The notes under the pieces: generated by a model
The model's database searches: none
Told to the model about the DNA's origin: nothing
The model's input: only the letters and a program-made list of their open reading frames with translations
Source of the DNA: Paraburkholderia oxyphila NBRC 105797
GTDB taxonomy: Bacteria > Pseudomonadota > Gammaproteobacteria > Burkholderiales > Burkholderiaceae
Direction of reading: 5' to 3'
Length of the DNA: 64,000 nt
NCBI RefSeq assembly: GCF_000685075.1
Contig: NZ_BAYD01000056.1
Span: 1 to 64,000, forward strand
In this document: piece after piece, positions 1 through 9,361 of the stretch
Position numbering within the stretch: the first letter of the stretch is position 1
Layout: each line of letters starts with the position of its first letter
Translations under genes and position numbers: made by a program

Positions 1-446
1 GTCACCGCCGCAGCCGGCGTCGCCGCACGCGCGGCCGGCCGCACGCGGGCGCGCGCAGCCGCGCGCACCTTGTCGGCGAGTTTTTCGGCGTATTCGAGCA
101 TGCCGTCGCGAATCCCCACTTTCGGCTTCGTCACGAAGTCGACGGCGCCCAGCTCCAGCGCGCGCAGCGTGATTTCATTGCCGCGCTCGGTGAGCGAGGA
201 GACCATCACGACCGGCATCGGCCGCAGGCGCATGAGCTTCTCGAGAAAGTCGAGGCCGTCCATGCGCGGCATTTCGACGTCGAGCGTGAGCACGTCGGGG
301 TTGTGCTGCTTGATGAGCTCGCGCGCCACGAGCGGGTCGGGCGCGGTGGCGACGACGGTCATGTCCGGCTGGCCGTTGATGATCTCCGTCATCAGGCTGC
401 GGATCAGCGCCGAATCGTCGACGCATAGAACCTTGATTTTCTGCAC
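1..446 (-). CDS. cheB: CheB chemotaxis response regulator / protein-glutamate methylesterase, N-terminal part (cut by window edge)
   Basis: Only the receiver domain and the start of the linker are present; the methylesterase domain lies beyond position 1. The protein begins MQKIKVLCVDDSA, with the acidic pair at residues 10-11 and the phospho-acceptor Asp in DVLTLDVEMPRMDG. The family demethylates or deamidates MCP glutamates and counteracts CheR. I chose the GTG at 446 because an AGGAGG motif lies about 10 bases upstream. A GTG at 455 overlaps the cheD stop as GTGA but sits only one base from that motif. It is the last visible gene of the minus-strand cheR-cheD-cheB run. Confidence 0.93.
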   Translation of the reverse strand, partial: MQKIKVLCVDDSALIRSLMTEIINGQPDMTVVATAPDPLVARELIKQHNPDVLTLDVEMPRMDGLDFLEKLMRLRPMPVVMVSSLTERGNEITLRALELGAVDFVTKPKVGIRDGMLEYAEKLADKVRAAARARVRPAARAATPAAAV

Positions 447-451
447 AGCGT

Positions 452-1273
452 TCACGCCTCCTCTACTGTCCTGGCGTTGTCTTGACCGGATGGCCGCAGA
501 GCCGCGGACGAACCCGCACCGAACAACTCGATGCGCGAGCGCGCCGGCTGCGGCGCGGATGATGCAAATGCGTGGCTCGTGGCGTTGGCTGCGGTGCTGC
601 CCGCACCCGTGGCGCCCGTGCCGACGCCAGGCGCCGCGCTGCCGAGGCCGAACAGCTCCACGCGCGCGCGGGCTCGCGCGAGCCGCTCGGCGCGCGCTTC
701 AGGCGTTTGCCGCGCGAGTTGCTGCTCGCGCTCGGCCACGCTCGCCTCCTGCAAGCGCAGCTTCTTGACCATGACCTGGCCCGTGCGCGGCAGGAACGCC
801 ACCTTGCGCGGATGCGAGCCCTGCAAGTCCTCGGCGACGATGCGGATGCTCTCGGTCGCCAGATAGCGGCGCACGAACGCGGCGTTGCGATCGCCGATGT
901 TCATGGTCGTCATGCCCGCGAGCACGGCCGCGCCGCCGAAGACCTTCGCCTCGAAGCGCTCGCGCCGCCCGCCCGCCTTGATCAGCTCGTTGATCAGCAC
1001 TTCCATCGCGTAGGCGCCGTAGCGCATCGCGTCGGAGGCGGCGGGCAGCGTGTTGTTCGCATCGGCGCCGTCGTCGGGCAGCATGAAGTGATTCATGCCG
1101 CCGATGCCCGCCGTGCGGTCCTGGATGCAGGCGGCCACGCACGAGCCGAGCACGGTGACGAGCACCATGTCGTCGTTCGTGGTGAAAAACTCGTTGGGCA
1201 GCAGCTTCACGCCGGGGCGCTGGAAGTGCGAGTCGAAATAGCGGTTGGTCGCAATGGGAAGGCGGGCGCTCAT
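452..1273 (-). CDS. cheD: CheD chemoreceptor glutamine deamidase
   Basis: This 273-residue protein belongs to the CheD family, which deamidates glutamines on chemoreceptors and in some bacteria interacts with CheC. The catalytic Cys is in VLGSC (Cys45) and the His in GGMNHFMLP (His62). The conserved core ends near residue 175. About 100 further residues are rich in Ala, Gly and Ser and contain two copies of an [VI]ELFG[LA]GS motif near residues 205 and 248, which is longer than the usual CheD. The ATG at 1273 overlaps the cheR stop as ATGA, so translation is probably coupled. Confidence 0.93.
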   Translation of the reverse strand: MSARLPIATNRYFDSHFQRPGVKLLPNEFFTTNDDMVLVTVLGSCVAACIQDRTAGIGGMNHFMLPDDGADANNTLPAASDAMRYGAYAMEVLINELIKAGGRRERFEAKVFGGAAVLAGMTTMNIGDRNAAFVRRYLATESIRIVAEDLQGSHPRKVAFLPRTGQVMVKKLRLQEASVAEREQQLARQTPEARAERLARARARVELFGLGSAAPGVGTGATGAGSTAANATSHAFASSAPQPARSRIELFGAGSSAALRPSGQDNARTVEEA

Positions 1274-2244
1274 GCGGGCGCTCCCATCGGCTCGGCCTTC
1301 GCGCCTTGCTTCGACGCTGCGGTACCACCCTGCGCGCGCTCGTACACGGTCTGGCCGCGCAGGCGGAATGCCTGCGTCACATACGTGAAGTTCTCCGAAT
1401 GACCCGCGAACAGCAAGCCGTCCGGCTTCATCAGCGGCTCGAAGCGCGTGAGCACCTGGGCCTGGGTCGGCTTGTCGAAGTAGATCATCACGTTGCGGCA
1501 GAAGATGGCGTCGAAGGTCGTGCGCAAGCCGTAGTCCGCGTCGGTGAGATTCAGTTGCTCGAAGCGGATCATCTGGCGCAACTCCGGGCGCACCTTCACG
1601 AGGCCCGCGTGCCCACCCGTGCCCTTCAGGAAGAAGCGCTTCAGGCGCTCCTGCGAGAGATGCTTGACCTGGTCGAAGGCGTACACGCCCGCGTCCGCTT
1701 TCGCGAGCACCTGGGTGTCGAGATCGGTCGCGAGCACGCGCGCCTCGCGCGCGGCGCGCTCGCCGAGCGCCTCGATCAGCGTCATCGCGATCGAGTACGG
1801 CTCCTCGCCCGTCGACGCCGCCGAGCACCACACCGAGACCTGCGAGCGGCGCTTCACGAACTCGGCGAGGATCGGGAAGTGATGCGCCTCGCGAAAGAAC
1901 GCTGTGAGGTTGGTGGTCAGCGCGTTGGTGAACGCCTCCCACTCGCTCGCGTCGTTGCGCTGCTCGAGTTCGTCGAGATAGGCGCGGAAACTGTCGTGCC
2001 CGAGCGCGCGCAGGCGCCGTGCCAGACGGCTGTATGCCATGTCGCGCTTGTGGTCCGAGAGCGAGATGCCCGCGCGGCGATGGATCAGCGCGCGGATGCG
2101 CTCGAAGTCCGCCGGCGTGAAATCGAAATCGCGCGCGCCGCCGTCGCCCAGCGAGGCCGCCGTGGCTGGCGCGGGCGAGCGCGAAGCGTCGCCGCGTTCG
2201 GCCCGTTCCGTGCGGGCGGTGCGGGAAAAGCGCAGCGCCTTCAT
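1270..2244 (-). CDS. cheR: CheR chemotaxis protein methyltransferase
   Basis: This 324-residue protein is CheR, which methylates MCP glutamates using S-adenosylmethionine. The N-terminal all-alpha domain (DFTPADFERIRALIHRRAGI) is followed by the SAM-binding domain with VSVWCSAASTGEEPYS, VLATDLDTQVL and AIFCRNVMIYFD. The frame stays open upstream to 2328, but that extension is Gly/Ala/Arg-rich and lacks family similarity. I start at the ATG at 2244, which has a G-rich Shine-Dalgarno stretch. It overlaps cheD by four bases. The nearby MCP ends in a CheR-docking-like pentapeptide, so the two are likely partners. Confidence 0.94.
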   Translation of the reverse strand: MKALRFSRTARTERAERGDASRSPAPATAASLGDGGARDFDFTPADFERIRALIHRRAGISLSDHKRDMAYSRLARRLRALGHDSFRAYLDELEQRNDASEWEAFTNALTTNLTAFFREAHHFPILAEFVKRRSQVSVWCSAASTGEEPYSIAMTLIEALGERAAREARVLATDLDTQVLAKADAGVYAFDQVKHLSQERLKRFFLKGTGGHAGLVKVRPELRQMIRFEQLNLTDADYGLRTTFDAIFCRNVMIYFDKPTQAQVLTRFEPLMKPDGLLFAGHSENFTYVTQAFRLRGQTVYERAQGGTAASKQGAKAEPMGAPA

Positions 2245-2519
2245 GACGCCGCCCCTGCGCGCCGCGCACACCCTGCCGGCGCGTGCGCCGTTGCACTTGC
2301 CACCACCGCCAGCGCCGCCCTGGAACACGCCGCGTGGCCGCCCGCCTGCAATGCGTGCGGCGCGTGCGCGGCGTGCAGCGCCTGCGCCGCCTCGTGGGCT
2401 GCGTTGCGGTGCGGTTCCTGCCGTCCTTGTGCGCTCATGTGCATTGCCGTGCTCGTTACTGTGCTTGTTGTCGCGTCAGTTTTTGCATGTGCCGGCCCGC
2501 TCGGGCCGGGTCGGGTTAC
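2245..2519. other. Intergenic region between the MCP gene and cheR
   Basis: There are 275 bases between the MCP stop and the cheR start. I see no convincing gene, terminator or sigma-28 promoter here. The minus strand upstream of cheR reads open but has only Gly/Ala/Arg-rich composition. Confidence 0.5.
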
Positions 2520-4406
2520 TCAGAACGTTTCCCAGTCGCCATCGTCCTTCACGGGCGCCGCCGTGCTAGCCACTTGCGGCTCCACGCGTGCCGCGGCGGC
2601 CGGCCGTTGCTTTGGCCTCGCTGCAACCGCGCTCGTCCCCGCGCCGGCATCGGCGGTAGCCGCGGGCTTTGCGCTCACGGCCGCCGAAGGCGACGTGCGC
2701 CTTGCAGCCGTAGCGACGGCCGCCGGCGCCGCCTTGATCTCGGGCTTCACGGCATGCGCGCTCGCCGCCGCAGCGGTGGACAAGGGCGCCGAACCCACTG
2801 TGCCCGCCGCACGCACCGCACGCGTTTCCCCACTGTGCCCGCTGTGGTCGCCGCCATTCGTGCGCCACGTCGCCAGCACGGTTTGCAGATTGCGCGTCTG
2901 CTCTTCGAGCGAAGCCGCAGCCGCAGCCGCTTCTTCAACGAGCGCCGCATTCTGCTGCGTGACGGTGTCCATCTGCGTGACGGCGCGGTTCACCTGCTCG
3001 ATGCCGCCCGACTGCTCCACCGAAGCCGCGCTGATCTCACCCATGATGTCGGTCACGCGGCGCACGGCCTGAAGGATTTCCTCCATCGTCGTCCCTGCGC
3101 GGCCCACCAGCTCCGATCCGCTTTGCACCTTCTGTGCCGAATCGTTGATGAGCTCCTTGATTTCCTTGGCCGCGCTCGCGCTGCGCTGCGCGAGGCTGCG
3201 CACCTCGCCCGCGACCACGGCAAAGCCGCGGCCCTGCTCGCCCGCGCGCGCCGCTTCCACGGCCGCGTTGAGCGCGAGAATGTTGGTCTGGAATGCGATG
3301 CCTTCGATCACGCTGATGATGTCCACGACCTTCGCCGAACTCGCGGCGATGTCCTGCATCGTGTCGACGACTTCGCCCACCACCACGCCGCCGCGCGTCG
3401 CGATATCCGACGCGTTGACGGCGAGCTGGCTCGCCTGGCGCGCGTTCTCGGCGTTCTGGCGCACGGTGCCGGTGAGCTGCTCCATGCTCGACGCCGTCTC
3501 CTGCAGCGACGCGGCCTGCTGCTCGGTGCGCTGCGAGAGGTCGGTGTTGCCCATGGCGATCTCGCGCGCGCCCACGTCGATGGAGCCCGCCCCCGTATGC
3601 ACGGCGGTGACCAGCGTCACGAGGCTTTCCTGCATGCGCTTGACGCCCGCGAAGAGGCGCCCCATTTCGTTCCTGCTGTACACCTCGATGCGCTCGGTGA
3701 GGTCGCCCTGCGCGATGCGCTCGAACGACTGCACGGCGTCTGCGAGCGGCTGCACGACGAGGCCGCGCAGCGCGAAGCGAATCGCCACCACGATCACGAG
3801 CGCCGCCGCGATCGCCGCGCCAATCAGCGTGCGAAACACCGCGATTTCCGAGCGCGCGCTTTCCTCGCGCGCCTGCGCGCCGTCCTGCAACTGCTGGGCG
3901 ACCGGCGCGGCCGAGTTGTCGTAGTCGACGAACATCGGGCTGATCTTCGTGTCGGCGATCGCGTGGTACGCCGCTTGATCGTTTGCGCGCAGCGCCGCGA
4001 ATTCGGGCTGCACGCCGTCTTGCAGCAAGCTCGCGCGCTTCGTGTTGAGCGTGTCGAGCGCGCCGGCATCGATGCCCTGTTTGGGCGCGGCCTGGAAGGC
4101 TTTCCACGCCTCGTTGGACTTGTCGAGCATAACGTCGGCGCGGTCGATGACCTGCTTGGCCTCATCGTTCTGGCCCGCCGCGTACAGCGAGTTCACGCGG
4201 TCTAGCGAGACGCGCGCGCGCAGCAGATACGACGACGAATCGCTGAGCGCACGCGTGGCGACCATGTCGCCACGCGCGATCGTGTAGAGCGAGTCACTCG
4301 CATTGCCGAGCGCGACGAGCCCGAGTGCGCCGACGAGCACCGTCAGCGCCAACAGAATGACTCCGACGCCCGTGAGCGTCGTGCGGATCGACCACCTGTG
4401 CAACAT
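2520..4406 (-). CDS. Methyl-accepting chemotaxis protein with four-helix-bundle ligand domain
   Basis: This 628-residue chemoreceptor starts with a transmembrane helix (residues about 9-33), followed by a Tar/Tsr-like helical periplasmic domain. A second membrane helix (about 188-212, IGAAIAAALVIVVAIRFALRG) leads to a HAMP domain and the cytoplasmic signalling hairpin. The hairpin tip reads FQTNILALNAAVEAARAGEQ, the conserved CheA/CheW contact region. The Ala/Pro-rich C-terminal tail ends in DWETF, closely matching the NWE[TS]F CheR-tethering pentapeptide. The gene lies between cheW and cheR, so it is probably a core receptor. A Shine-Dalgarno AGGAG precedes the ATG. The ligand cannot be inferred. 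Confidence 0.95.
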   Translation of the reverse strand: MLHRWSIRTTLTGVGVILLALTVLVGALGLVALGNASDSLYTIARGDMVATRALSDSSSYLLRARVSLDRVNSLYAAGQNDEAKQVIDRADVMLDKSNEAWKAFQAAPKQGIDAGALDTLNTKRASLLQDGVQPEFAALRANDQAAYHAIADTKISPMFVDYDNSAAPVAQQLQDGAQAREESARSEIAVFRTLIGAAIAAALVIVVAIRFALRGLVVQPLADAVQSFERIAQGDLTERIEVYSRNEMGRLFAGVKRMQESLVTLVTAVHTGAGSIDVGAREIAMGNTDLSQRTEQQAASLQETASSMEQLTGTVRQNAENARQASQLAVNASDIATRGGVVVGEVVDTMQDIAASSAKVVDIISVIEGIAFQTNILALNAAVEAARAGEQGRGFAVVAGEVRSLAQRSASAAKEIKELINDSAQKVQSGSELVGRAGTTMEEILQAVRRVTDIMGEISAASVEQSGGIEQVNRAVTQMDTVTQQNAALVEEAAAAAASLEEQTRNLQTVLATWRTNGGDHSGHSGETRAVRAAGTVGSAPLSTAAAASAHAVKPEIKAAPAAVATAARRTSPSAAVSAKPAATADAGAGTSAVAARPKQRPAAAARVEPQVASTAAPVKDDGDWETF

Positions 4407-4522
4407 CTCGTTTGCTCCTGTCTTGTGCGGCGGTTGCGTGACACGCGAATAGCATGGCGGTGCGCCGCTCTCACCCGCGCTGATGACTGCCCGCGCCGGC
4501 GGCTTTCCGCTCTTCCTTTATC

Positions 4523-4540
4523 GCGGGCCTCGCGGCCCGC
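4523..4540. terminator. GC-rich hairpin between cheW and the MCP gene
   Basis: A perfect 7-bp stem (GCGGGCC / GGCCCGC) has a 4-base loop and lies 60 bases past the cheW stop. Neither direction has a clear T-run, so it could be a weak attenuator, a processing site or chance in GC-rich DNA. Confidence 0.35.
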
Positions 4541-4601
4541 CCCCCGTGGCAACCTTGCTTCTTGCCTTTGCCTGCTGTATTTCAGCCGACGAAACCGGCG
4601 C

Positions 4602-5141
4602 TCACGCGCCCAGCGCTTCGATCAGCGCCATCTCGCGGCTCGTCATGAGCTTTTCGATGTCCATCAGGATCAGCATGCGGCCGTCCACGGTGCCGAGCCC
4701 GGTGAGGTACTCGGTCGTGAGCGTCGCGCCGAACTCGGGCGCCGGCATGATCTGGTCCTGCTGCAGCGTGAGCACGTCGGACACGCCGTCCACCACCATG
4801 CCCACCACGCGATGCGCGACGTTCAGGATGATCACGACGGTCTGGTGGTCGTACTCGACGCGGCCCAGATGGAACTTGATGCGCATGTCCACGATCGGCA
4901 CGATGATGCCGCGCAGGTTGATCACGCCCTTGATGAACTCGGGCGCGTTCGCGATGCGCGTCACGCTCTCGTAGCCGCGGATCTCCTGGACCTTGAGAAT
5001 GTCGATGCCGTACTCTTCCGCGCCGAGCGTAAAGACGAGGAACTCCTGGCCGCCTGCATCGGCTTGTTGCGCGTCGCGGCGGTGCGCGCCAGCTGCGGCG
5101 CCCTGCGCGCCGTAACCCTGAATGGATTGGACTTCTGCCAC
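4602..5141 (-). CDS. cheW: CheW chemotaxis coupling protein
   Basis: This 179-residue CheW has one SH3-like CheW domain after a Gln/Ala-rich lead of about 30 residues. Typical segments are FLVFTLGAEEYGIDILKVQE, GVINLRGIIVPIVDMR and GRMLILMDIEKLM. CheW couples chemoreceptors to the kinase CheA at the cell pole. The gene follows cheA by about 120 bases on the same strand and precedes the MCP gene, consistent with one operon. Confidence 0.96.
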   Translation of the reverse strand: MAEVQSIQGYGAQGAAAGAHRRDAQQADAGGQEFLVFTLGAEEYGIDILKVQEIRGYESVTRIANAPEFIKGVINLRGIIVPIVDMRIKFHLGRVEYDHQTVVIILNVAHRVVGMVVDGVSDVLTLQQDQIMPAPEFGATLTTEYLTGLGTVDGRMLILMDIEKLMTSREMALIEALGA

Positions 5142-5262
5142 GTTAGCCCCTGAACGGTTGGGAAATGCCTGGTTGATCCGTGCTGCTGCTCTTGCTGCTG
5201 TTCGTACTTCTGCTCAATCTGCCGTGCGCCTTCACGCACGGCCTTGTTGCCGGCACACGCGC

Positions 5263-7635
5263 TCAGGCGAATTCGGCAAACGCCCCCGCGTTTCTGGCCG
5301 CGCTCGCGCCGGCATGAGCGCCCATGCTCACGCCGTGCGAAGCGCGCGTCTCGCGGTTGAGCGCGGCCACGTCGACGATCAGCGCGACACTGCCGTCGCC
5401 GAGAATGGTCGCCGCCGAGATGCCGTGCACCTTGCGATAGTTCGTCTCGAGGTTCTTCACCACCACCTGCTGCTGGCCCACGAGCTCGTCGATGAGCATC
5501 GCGAAGCGGCGGCCCTCGGTCTCCATGATGGTGACGATGCCCTGCGTGGGGTCCGTGCGCGCGTCCGCCACGCTGAACACCTGGTGCAGCGCCACGAGCG
5601 GCAGATATTCGCCGCGCACGCGCACCACGCGGTCGCCGTTGGTGACGGTGTAGATGTCTTCGTGGCGCGGCTGCAGCGACTCCATGACGAAGTTCAGCGG
5701 CAGGATGAAGATCTCGTTGCCGACTTTCACCGACATGCCGTCGAGGATCGCCAGCGTGAGCGGCAGCACGATGCGCGTCGTGGTGCCCTTGCCCGCGTGC
5801 GAGGTGATCTCCACGTGGCCGCCCATCGACTGGATGTTGCGCTTCACGACGTCCATGCCCACGCCGCGGCCCGAGACGTCGGTCACCTGCTCGGCCGTCG
5901 AGAAGCCCGGCATGAAGATGAGGTTCCAGACCTCTTCGTCGGTCATCGTTTCGCTGACCTGCATGCCTTGCTTGATCGCCTTGGCGAGAATCTTGTCGCG
6001 GCGCAGGCCCGCGCCGTCGTCGCTCACCTCGATCACGATGTTGCCGCCGTGGTGCGCGGCGGAGAGCACGAGCTGGCCCGTGCCGTCCTTGCCGGCGGCG
6101 CGACGCGCTTCCACGGTTTCGATACCGTGATCGAGCGAGTTGCGCACGAGGTGCGTGAGCGGGTCGATGATGCGCTCGATGAGACTCTTGTCGAGCTCGG
6201 TCGCCTGGCCGAAGGTGACCAGCTCCACTTCCTTGCCGAGCTTCGCGGCGAGGTCGCGCACGAGACGCGGGAAGCGGCTGAACACGTAGTCCATCGGCAT
6301 CATGCGGATCGACATGACCGCTTCCTGCAGATCGCGCGCGTTGCGCTCGAGCTGCGCCATGCCGTTGAAGAGCCGGTCGTGCAGGGCCGGGTCGAAGCTG
6401 CTGGTGGTTTCCGCCAGCATCGCCTGGGTGATGACGAGCTCGCCCACAAGATTGATGAGCTGATCGACCTTCTCCACGCCCACACGAATCGAGCTGCCTT
6501 CGGACGATGCGGCCGCCGCCGCGCGCGGCTTGCGGTCGTGGTCCGCGGCTGACGGCGCGGCGGGCGCAACGGGAGCGATTGCCTCGGGCTGCGCTTGGGG
6601 TGCCGGCGCGGGAGCAACGGCAGGCGCTGACGCGACAGCCGGCGCGGTCTGCATCATGGACTCGACCACGGGTGCAGCAACGGCGCTCGCCTGCGCGACA
6701 GGCGCGGCGCTGGCCTCGCCTTGCGGCGCGGCGCCGCGGCCGATCACGATCTGGCTTTCGTCGATCACGAAGCAGCACACCGCGGTGATGTCGTCGGCGG
6801 GCACGTCGGTTTCGAGCCAGAGCGTGAGGTCGTCGCCGTTCTTCATCTGGCCGAGAATGCGGCCCAGATTACCGAGCTCTTCGGCGAGCAGTTCCTGATC
6901 CTTCGCGCCCACGCTGCGCAACGTGATGCGCAGGTGCGGGCCCTCGGCCCCGCCGCTCGCCGCTCCGCCAGCCGGGCCGGCGGCGATCGCCTCATCCACC
7001 ACGTGCTCGGGGACGCCGGCCGTTGCCACGCCGGGCGTCGCCACGCCGGCGCGCGCGGCCATCGCGGCGGGCAGGTTGGCTTCGAATGCGGCTTCGAGAT
7101 CTTCTTCGGAGTCGACTTCGGACGCGGAGGCAAACACGGGCGCAGCGACGCCCGGCGTAGCGACGCCCGGCGCAGCCACAACCGGTGCGGCAGCAGGCGC
7201 AGGAATGGGCGCAGCGGCAACCGGCGCGGGCGCGGCAAGGCCACGGCTTTCCGCGTAGAGCCGCTCGAGCTTGGCGCGCACGGCGGCAGCGGCCGACGCG
7301 TCGGGTTCGGCGCTCGCGCGATAGGCCCCGAGCTGGTCGGAGAGCACGTCCTTCGTTTCGAGGAACGTATCGATCATGTCCTTGCGCAGCACGAGCTCGT
7401 TGTTGCGCGCGCGGTCGAGCAGCGACTCCAGGATATGGGTCGTCTCGGTGAGCGCCGTGAAGCCGAACGTCGCCGCGCCGCCCTTGATCGAGTGCGCCGC
7501 GCGGAAGATCGCCGCCAGATCCTCGGGATCCGGCTGACCGACGTTCAGGTTCAGGAGGAGCTGCTCCATCTGCGCGAGCAGCTCGTCCGCCTCGTCGAAA
7601 AACGTCTGGTAAAACTGAGTGATATCGAGAGTCAT
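5263..7635 (-). CDS. cheA: CheA chemotaxis histidine kinase
   Basis: This 790-residue kinase shows the full CheA layout. The P1 domain has the phosphorylated His48 in AAHSIKGGAATFGF. A long Ala/Pro/Val-rich linker contains several GVATPGVA-like repeats. A P2 CheY/CheB-binding region follows (about 235-300), then P3 dimerisation (VGVEKVDQLINLVGELVITQ), and P4 ATPase with N box HLVRNSLDHGIE, DDGAGLRRDKI and GRGVGMDVV. A C-terminal CheW-like P5 domain completes it. CheA phosphorylates CheY and CheB in response to receptor signals. The start ATG at 7635 lies 54 bases after the cheY stop. Confidence 0.97.
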   Translation of the reverse strand: MTLDITQFYQTFFDEADELLAQMEQLLLNLNVGQPDPEDLAAIFRAAHSIKGGAATFGFTALTETTHILESLLDRARNNELVLRKDMIDTFLETKDVLSDQLGAYRASAEPDASAAAAVRAKLERLYAESRGLAAPAPVAAAPIPAPAAAPVVAAPGVATPGVAAPVFASASEVDSEEDLEAAFEANLPAAMAARAGVATPGVATAGVPEHVVDEAIAAGPAGGAASGGAEGPHLRITLRSVGAKDQELLAEELGNLGRILGQMKNGDDLTLWLETDVPADDITAVCCFVIDESQIVIGRGAAPQGEASAAPVAQASAVAAPVVESMMQTAPAVASAPAVAPAPAPQAQPEAIAPVAPAAPSAADHDRKPRAAAAASSEGSSIRVGVEKVDQLINLVGELVITQAMLAETTSSFDPALHDRLFNGMAQLERNARDLQEAVMSIRMMPMDYVFSRFPRLVRDLAAKLGKEVELVTFGQATELDKSLIERIIDPLTHLVRNSLDHGIETVEARRAAGKDGTGQLVLSAAHHGGNIVIEVSDDGAGLRRDKILAKAIKQGMQVSETMTDEEVWNLIFMPGFSTAEQVTDVSGRGVGMDVVKRNIQSMGGHVEITSHAGKGTTTRIVLPLTLAILDGMSVKVGNEIFILPLNFVMESLQPRHEDIYTVTNGDRVVRVRGEYLPLVALHQVFSVADARTDPTQGIVTIMETEGRRFAMLIDELVGQQQVVVKNLETNYRKVHGISAATILGDGSVALIVDVAALNRETRASHGVSMGAHAGASAARNAGAFAEFA

Positions 7636-7689
7636 TGCTCTTTCACCGCGATAATTGCGTGGCCGGCGTATGACGCTGGCCTGCGCGCC

Positions 7690-8064
7690 TCATGTATTCG
7701 TTTCGCCCAGCGCGCTCGCCAGATCGACGAGCAGCTCCGGGTCCACCGGTTTTTCGATCCAGCCCGTCGCGCCTGCATCGCGCACCGCCGCCTTGAAGCC
7801 TTCGTCCGATTCCGTGGTCAGCACGAGGATCGGCGTTTCCAGGTAGGACGGATTCGCGCGCAAGCGCTTGATCAGGTCGAGCCCGCCCATGCGCGGCATG
7901 TACAGGTCGGTGAGCACGAGATCGAAGCGCTGCGCGAGCGCGTGCTCGAGCCCGTCTTCGCCGTCGTTGGCCACCGTCACTTCGTATCCCGCCGATCCGA
8001 ACGCCGCACGCAGGATCTCCCGCATGGACGCCGAATCGTCGATCGCCAGAATATTTCTGATCAT
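7690..8064 (-). CDS. cheY: CheY-type single-domain response regulator
   Basis: This 124-residue receiver protein has the acidic pair DD at residues 9-10, phospho-acceptor Asp53 in VLTDLYMPRMGG, a Thr in LVLTTESDEG and the conserved Lys in WIEKPVDP. It lies between motB and cheA and is probably the receiver directly phosphorylated by this CheA. Burkholderia chromosomes often carry a second cheY beside cheZ, so this copy may not be the sole motor-binding CheY. I start at the ATG at 8064 (MIRNILAIDD), preceded by GAGGAAGGA; an upstream in-frame ATG adds 12 atypical residues. Confidence 0.93.
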   Translation of the reverse strand: MIRNILAIDDSASMREILRAAFGSAGYEVTVANDGEDGLEHALAQRFDLVLTDLYMPRMGGLDLIKRLRANPSYLETPILVLTTESDEGFKAAVRDAGATGWIEKPVDPELLVDLASALGETNT

Positions 8065-8154
8065 TCCTTCCTCGTTCGCGCGCCTTGACTTCGCGCCCAT
8101 TCGCTCTTTCGCTCTTTCACCTTTTCGCTGCGCCGTTGCCGTTCGTCGCGCGCC

Positions 8155-9273
8155 TCACGGCTCGAGTGGCTTGCCCGGCACATCGGGCGCCGCGGGAGCC
8201 AGCGCCGGCACCACGGACTGAGCCACGGGCGTGAGCTTCATGCCCGCCGGCGCAGTGCCTGGCAACTGCGCCGGCGGCACCCTTTGCGCACCGCCCGCGC
8301 CAGGCGCGAGACCCGGCATCTGGCCCGGCAGCAGCGTCTTGCCCGAGCCCGCCGCGTCGTCGGAGAGCGTGGTGGTCGTGGTGTCGTCGTGCATCAGCGC
8401 GTCTTCGGACTTCTTGTTGAGCACGATGATGCTGATGCGGCGGTTCTCCGGATCGAGCGGATCGGCCTTGTTCAGGTTCTGCGTCGAGGCGAGTCCGAGC
8501 ACGCGCAGCACCTTCGATTCGTCCATGCCGCCCGCGATCAGCTCGCGGCGCGACGCGTTCGCGCGGTCCGCCGAAAGCTCCCAGTTGCTGTAGCCCTTCT
8601 CGCCGCCCGCATAGGGCACGGCGTCGGTGTGGCCCTGCACGACGATGCGGTTGGGCACGTCGTTCAGCGTCTTGCCGATCGCCTGCAGGATGTCGCGCAT
8701 GTACGGCTCGACCACGTCGCGCGCCGTCGCGAACATCGGCCGCTTCTGCGAGTCGACGATCTCGATGCGCAGGCCCTGCAGCGTGGAGTCGATGCGGATC
8801 TGCTGCCGGAACTGGCGCAGCACCGGATTGGCCTCGATGGCGGCCATCAGCTTGACCTGCAGATCGTGCAGGCGGACCTGCTCCATGCGCTCGAGCGAGC
8901 CTTCCTGCTTGCTCTGCGACTGGTCGTCGGCATGCGCGACGGTTTGGTCCGCATGCGCCTTCATGCCGTCGCTGCGGCGCGTGATGCCATCCTCCTGCGA
9001 GGTGATGTCACGCCCGCCGCCCTTCACGACGCTCGATTCCGTGGCGCTGCGATCGCCGCCCCAGAGCGTGATCTTGAGCGGCTGGTTGAAGTAGTCGGCA
9101 ATGCCGCGCAATTGCACCGTCGACGCCGACGAAAGCAGCCACATCAGCAGGAAGAACGCCATCATCGCGGTCATGAAGTCCGCGTACGCGAGCTTCCATG
9201 CGCCGCCGTGATGGCCGCCCTTCTTCGGCGCGGCGCGCTTCACCACGATGGCGCGGTCTTTGTTGCCGCTCAT
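8155..9273 (-). CDS. motB: MotB flagellar stator protein
   Basis: This 372-residue protein is the peptidoglycan-anchored stator half. A single transmembrane helix near the N-terminus carries the proton-binding Asp in ADFMTAMMAFFLLMWLL. The C-terminal OmpA-like domain has VVQGHTDAVPY, NWELSADRAN and the conserved NRRISIIVL. The last 80 residues are Pro/Ala/Gly-rich. It follows motA by 88 bases on the same strand. Confidence 0.96.
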   Translation of the reverse strand: MSGNKDRAIVVKRAAPKKGGHHGGAWKLAYADFMTAMMAFFLLMWLLSSASTVQLRGIADYFNQPLKITLWGGDRSATESSVVKGGGRDITSQEDGITRRSDGMKAHADQTVAHADDQSQSKQEGSLERMEQVRLHDLQVKLMAAIEANPVLRQFRQQIRIDSTLQGLRIEIVDSQKRPMFATARDVVEPYMRDILQAIGKTLNDVPNRIVVQGHTDAVPYAGGEKGYSNWELSADRANASRRELIAGGMDESKVLRVLGLASTQNLNKADPLDPENRRISIIVLNKKSEDALMHDDTTTTTLSDDAAGSGKTLLPGQMPGLAPGAGGAQRVPPAQLPGTAPAGMKLTPVAQSVVPALAPAAPDVPGKPLEP

Positions 9274-9361
9274 CGGCCGCTCCCCGTCTTCACTGCCTGC
9301 ATCTCGAGCATCTCGTGCTTCATGATCGTCGCCGTCCTCGCCTCAATACGCGTTATTGCGC

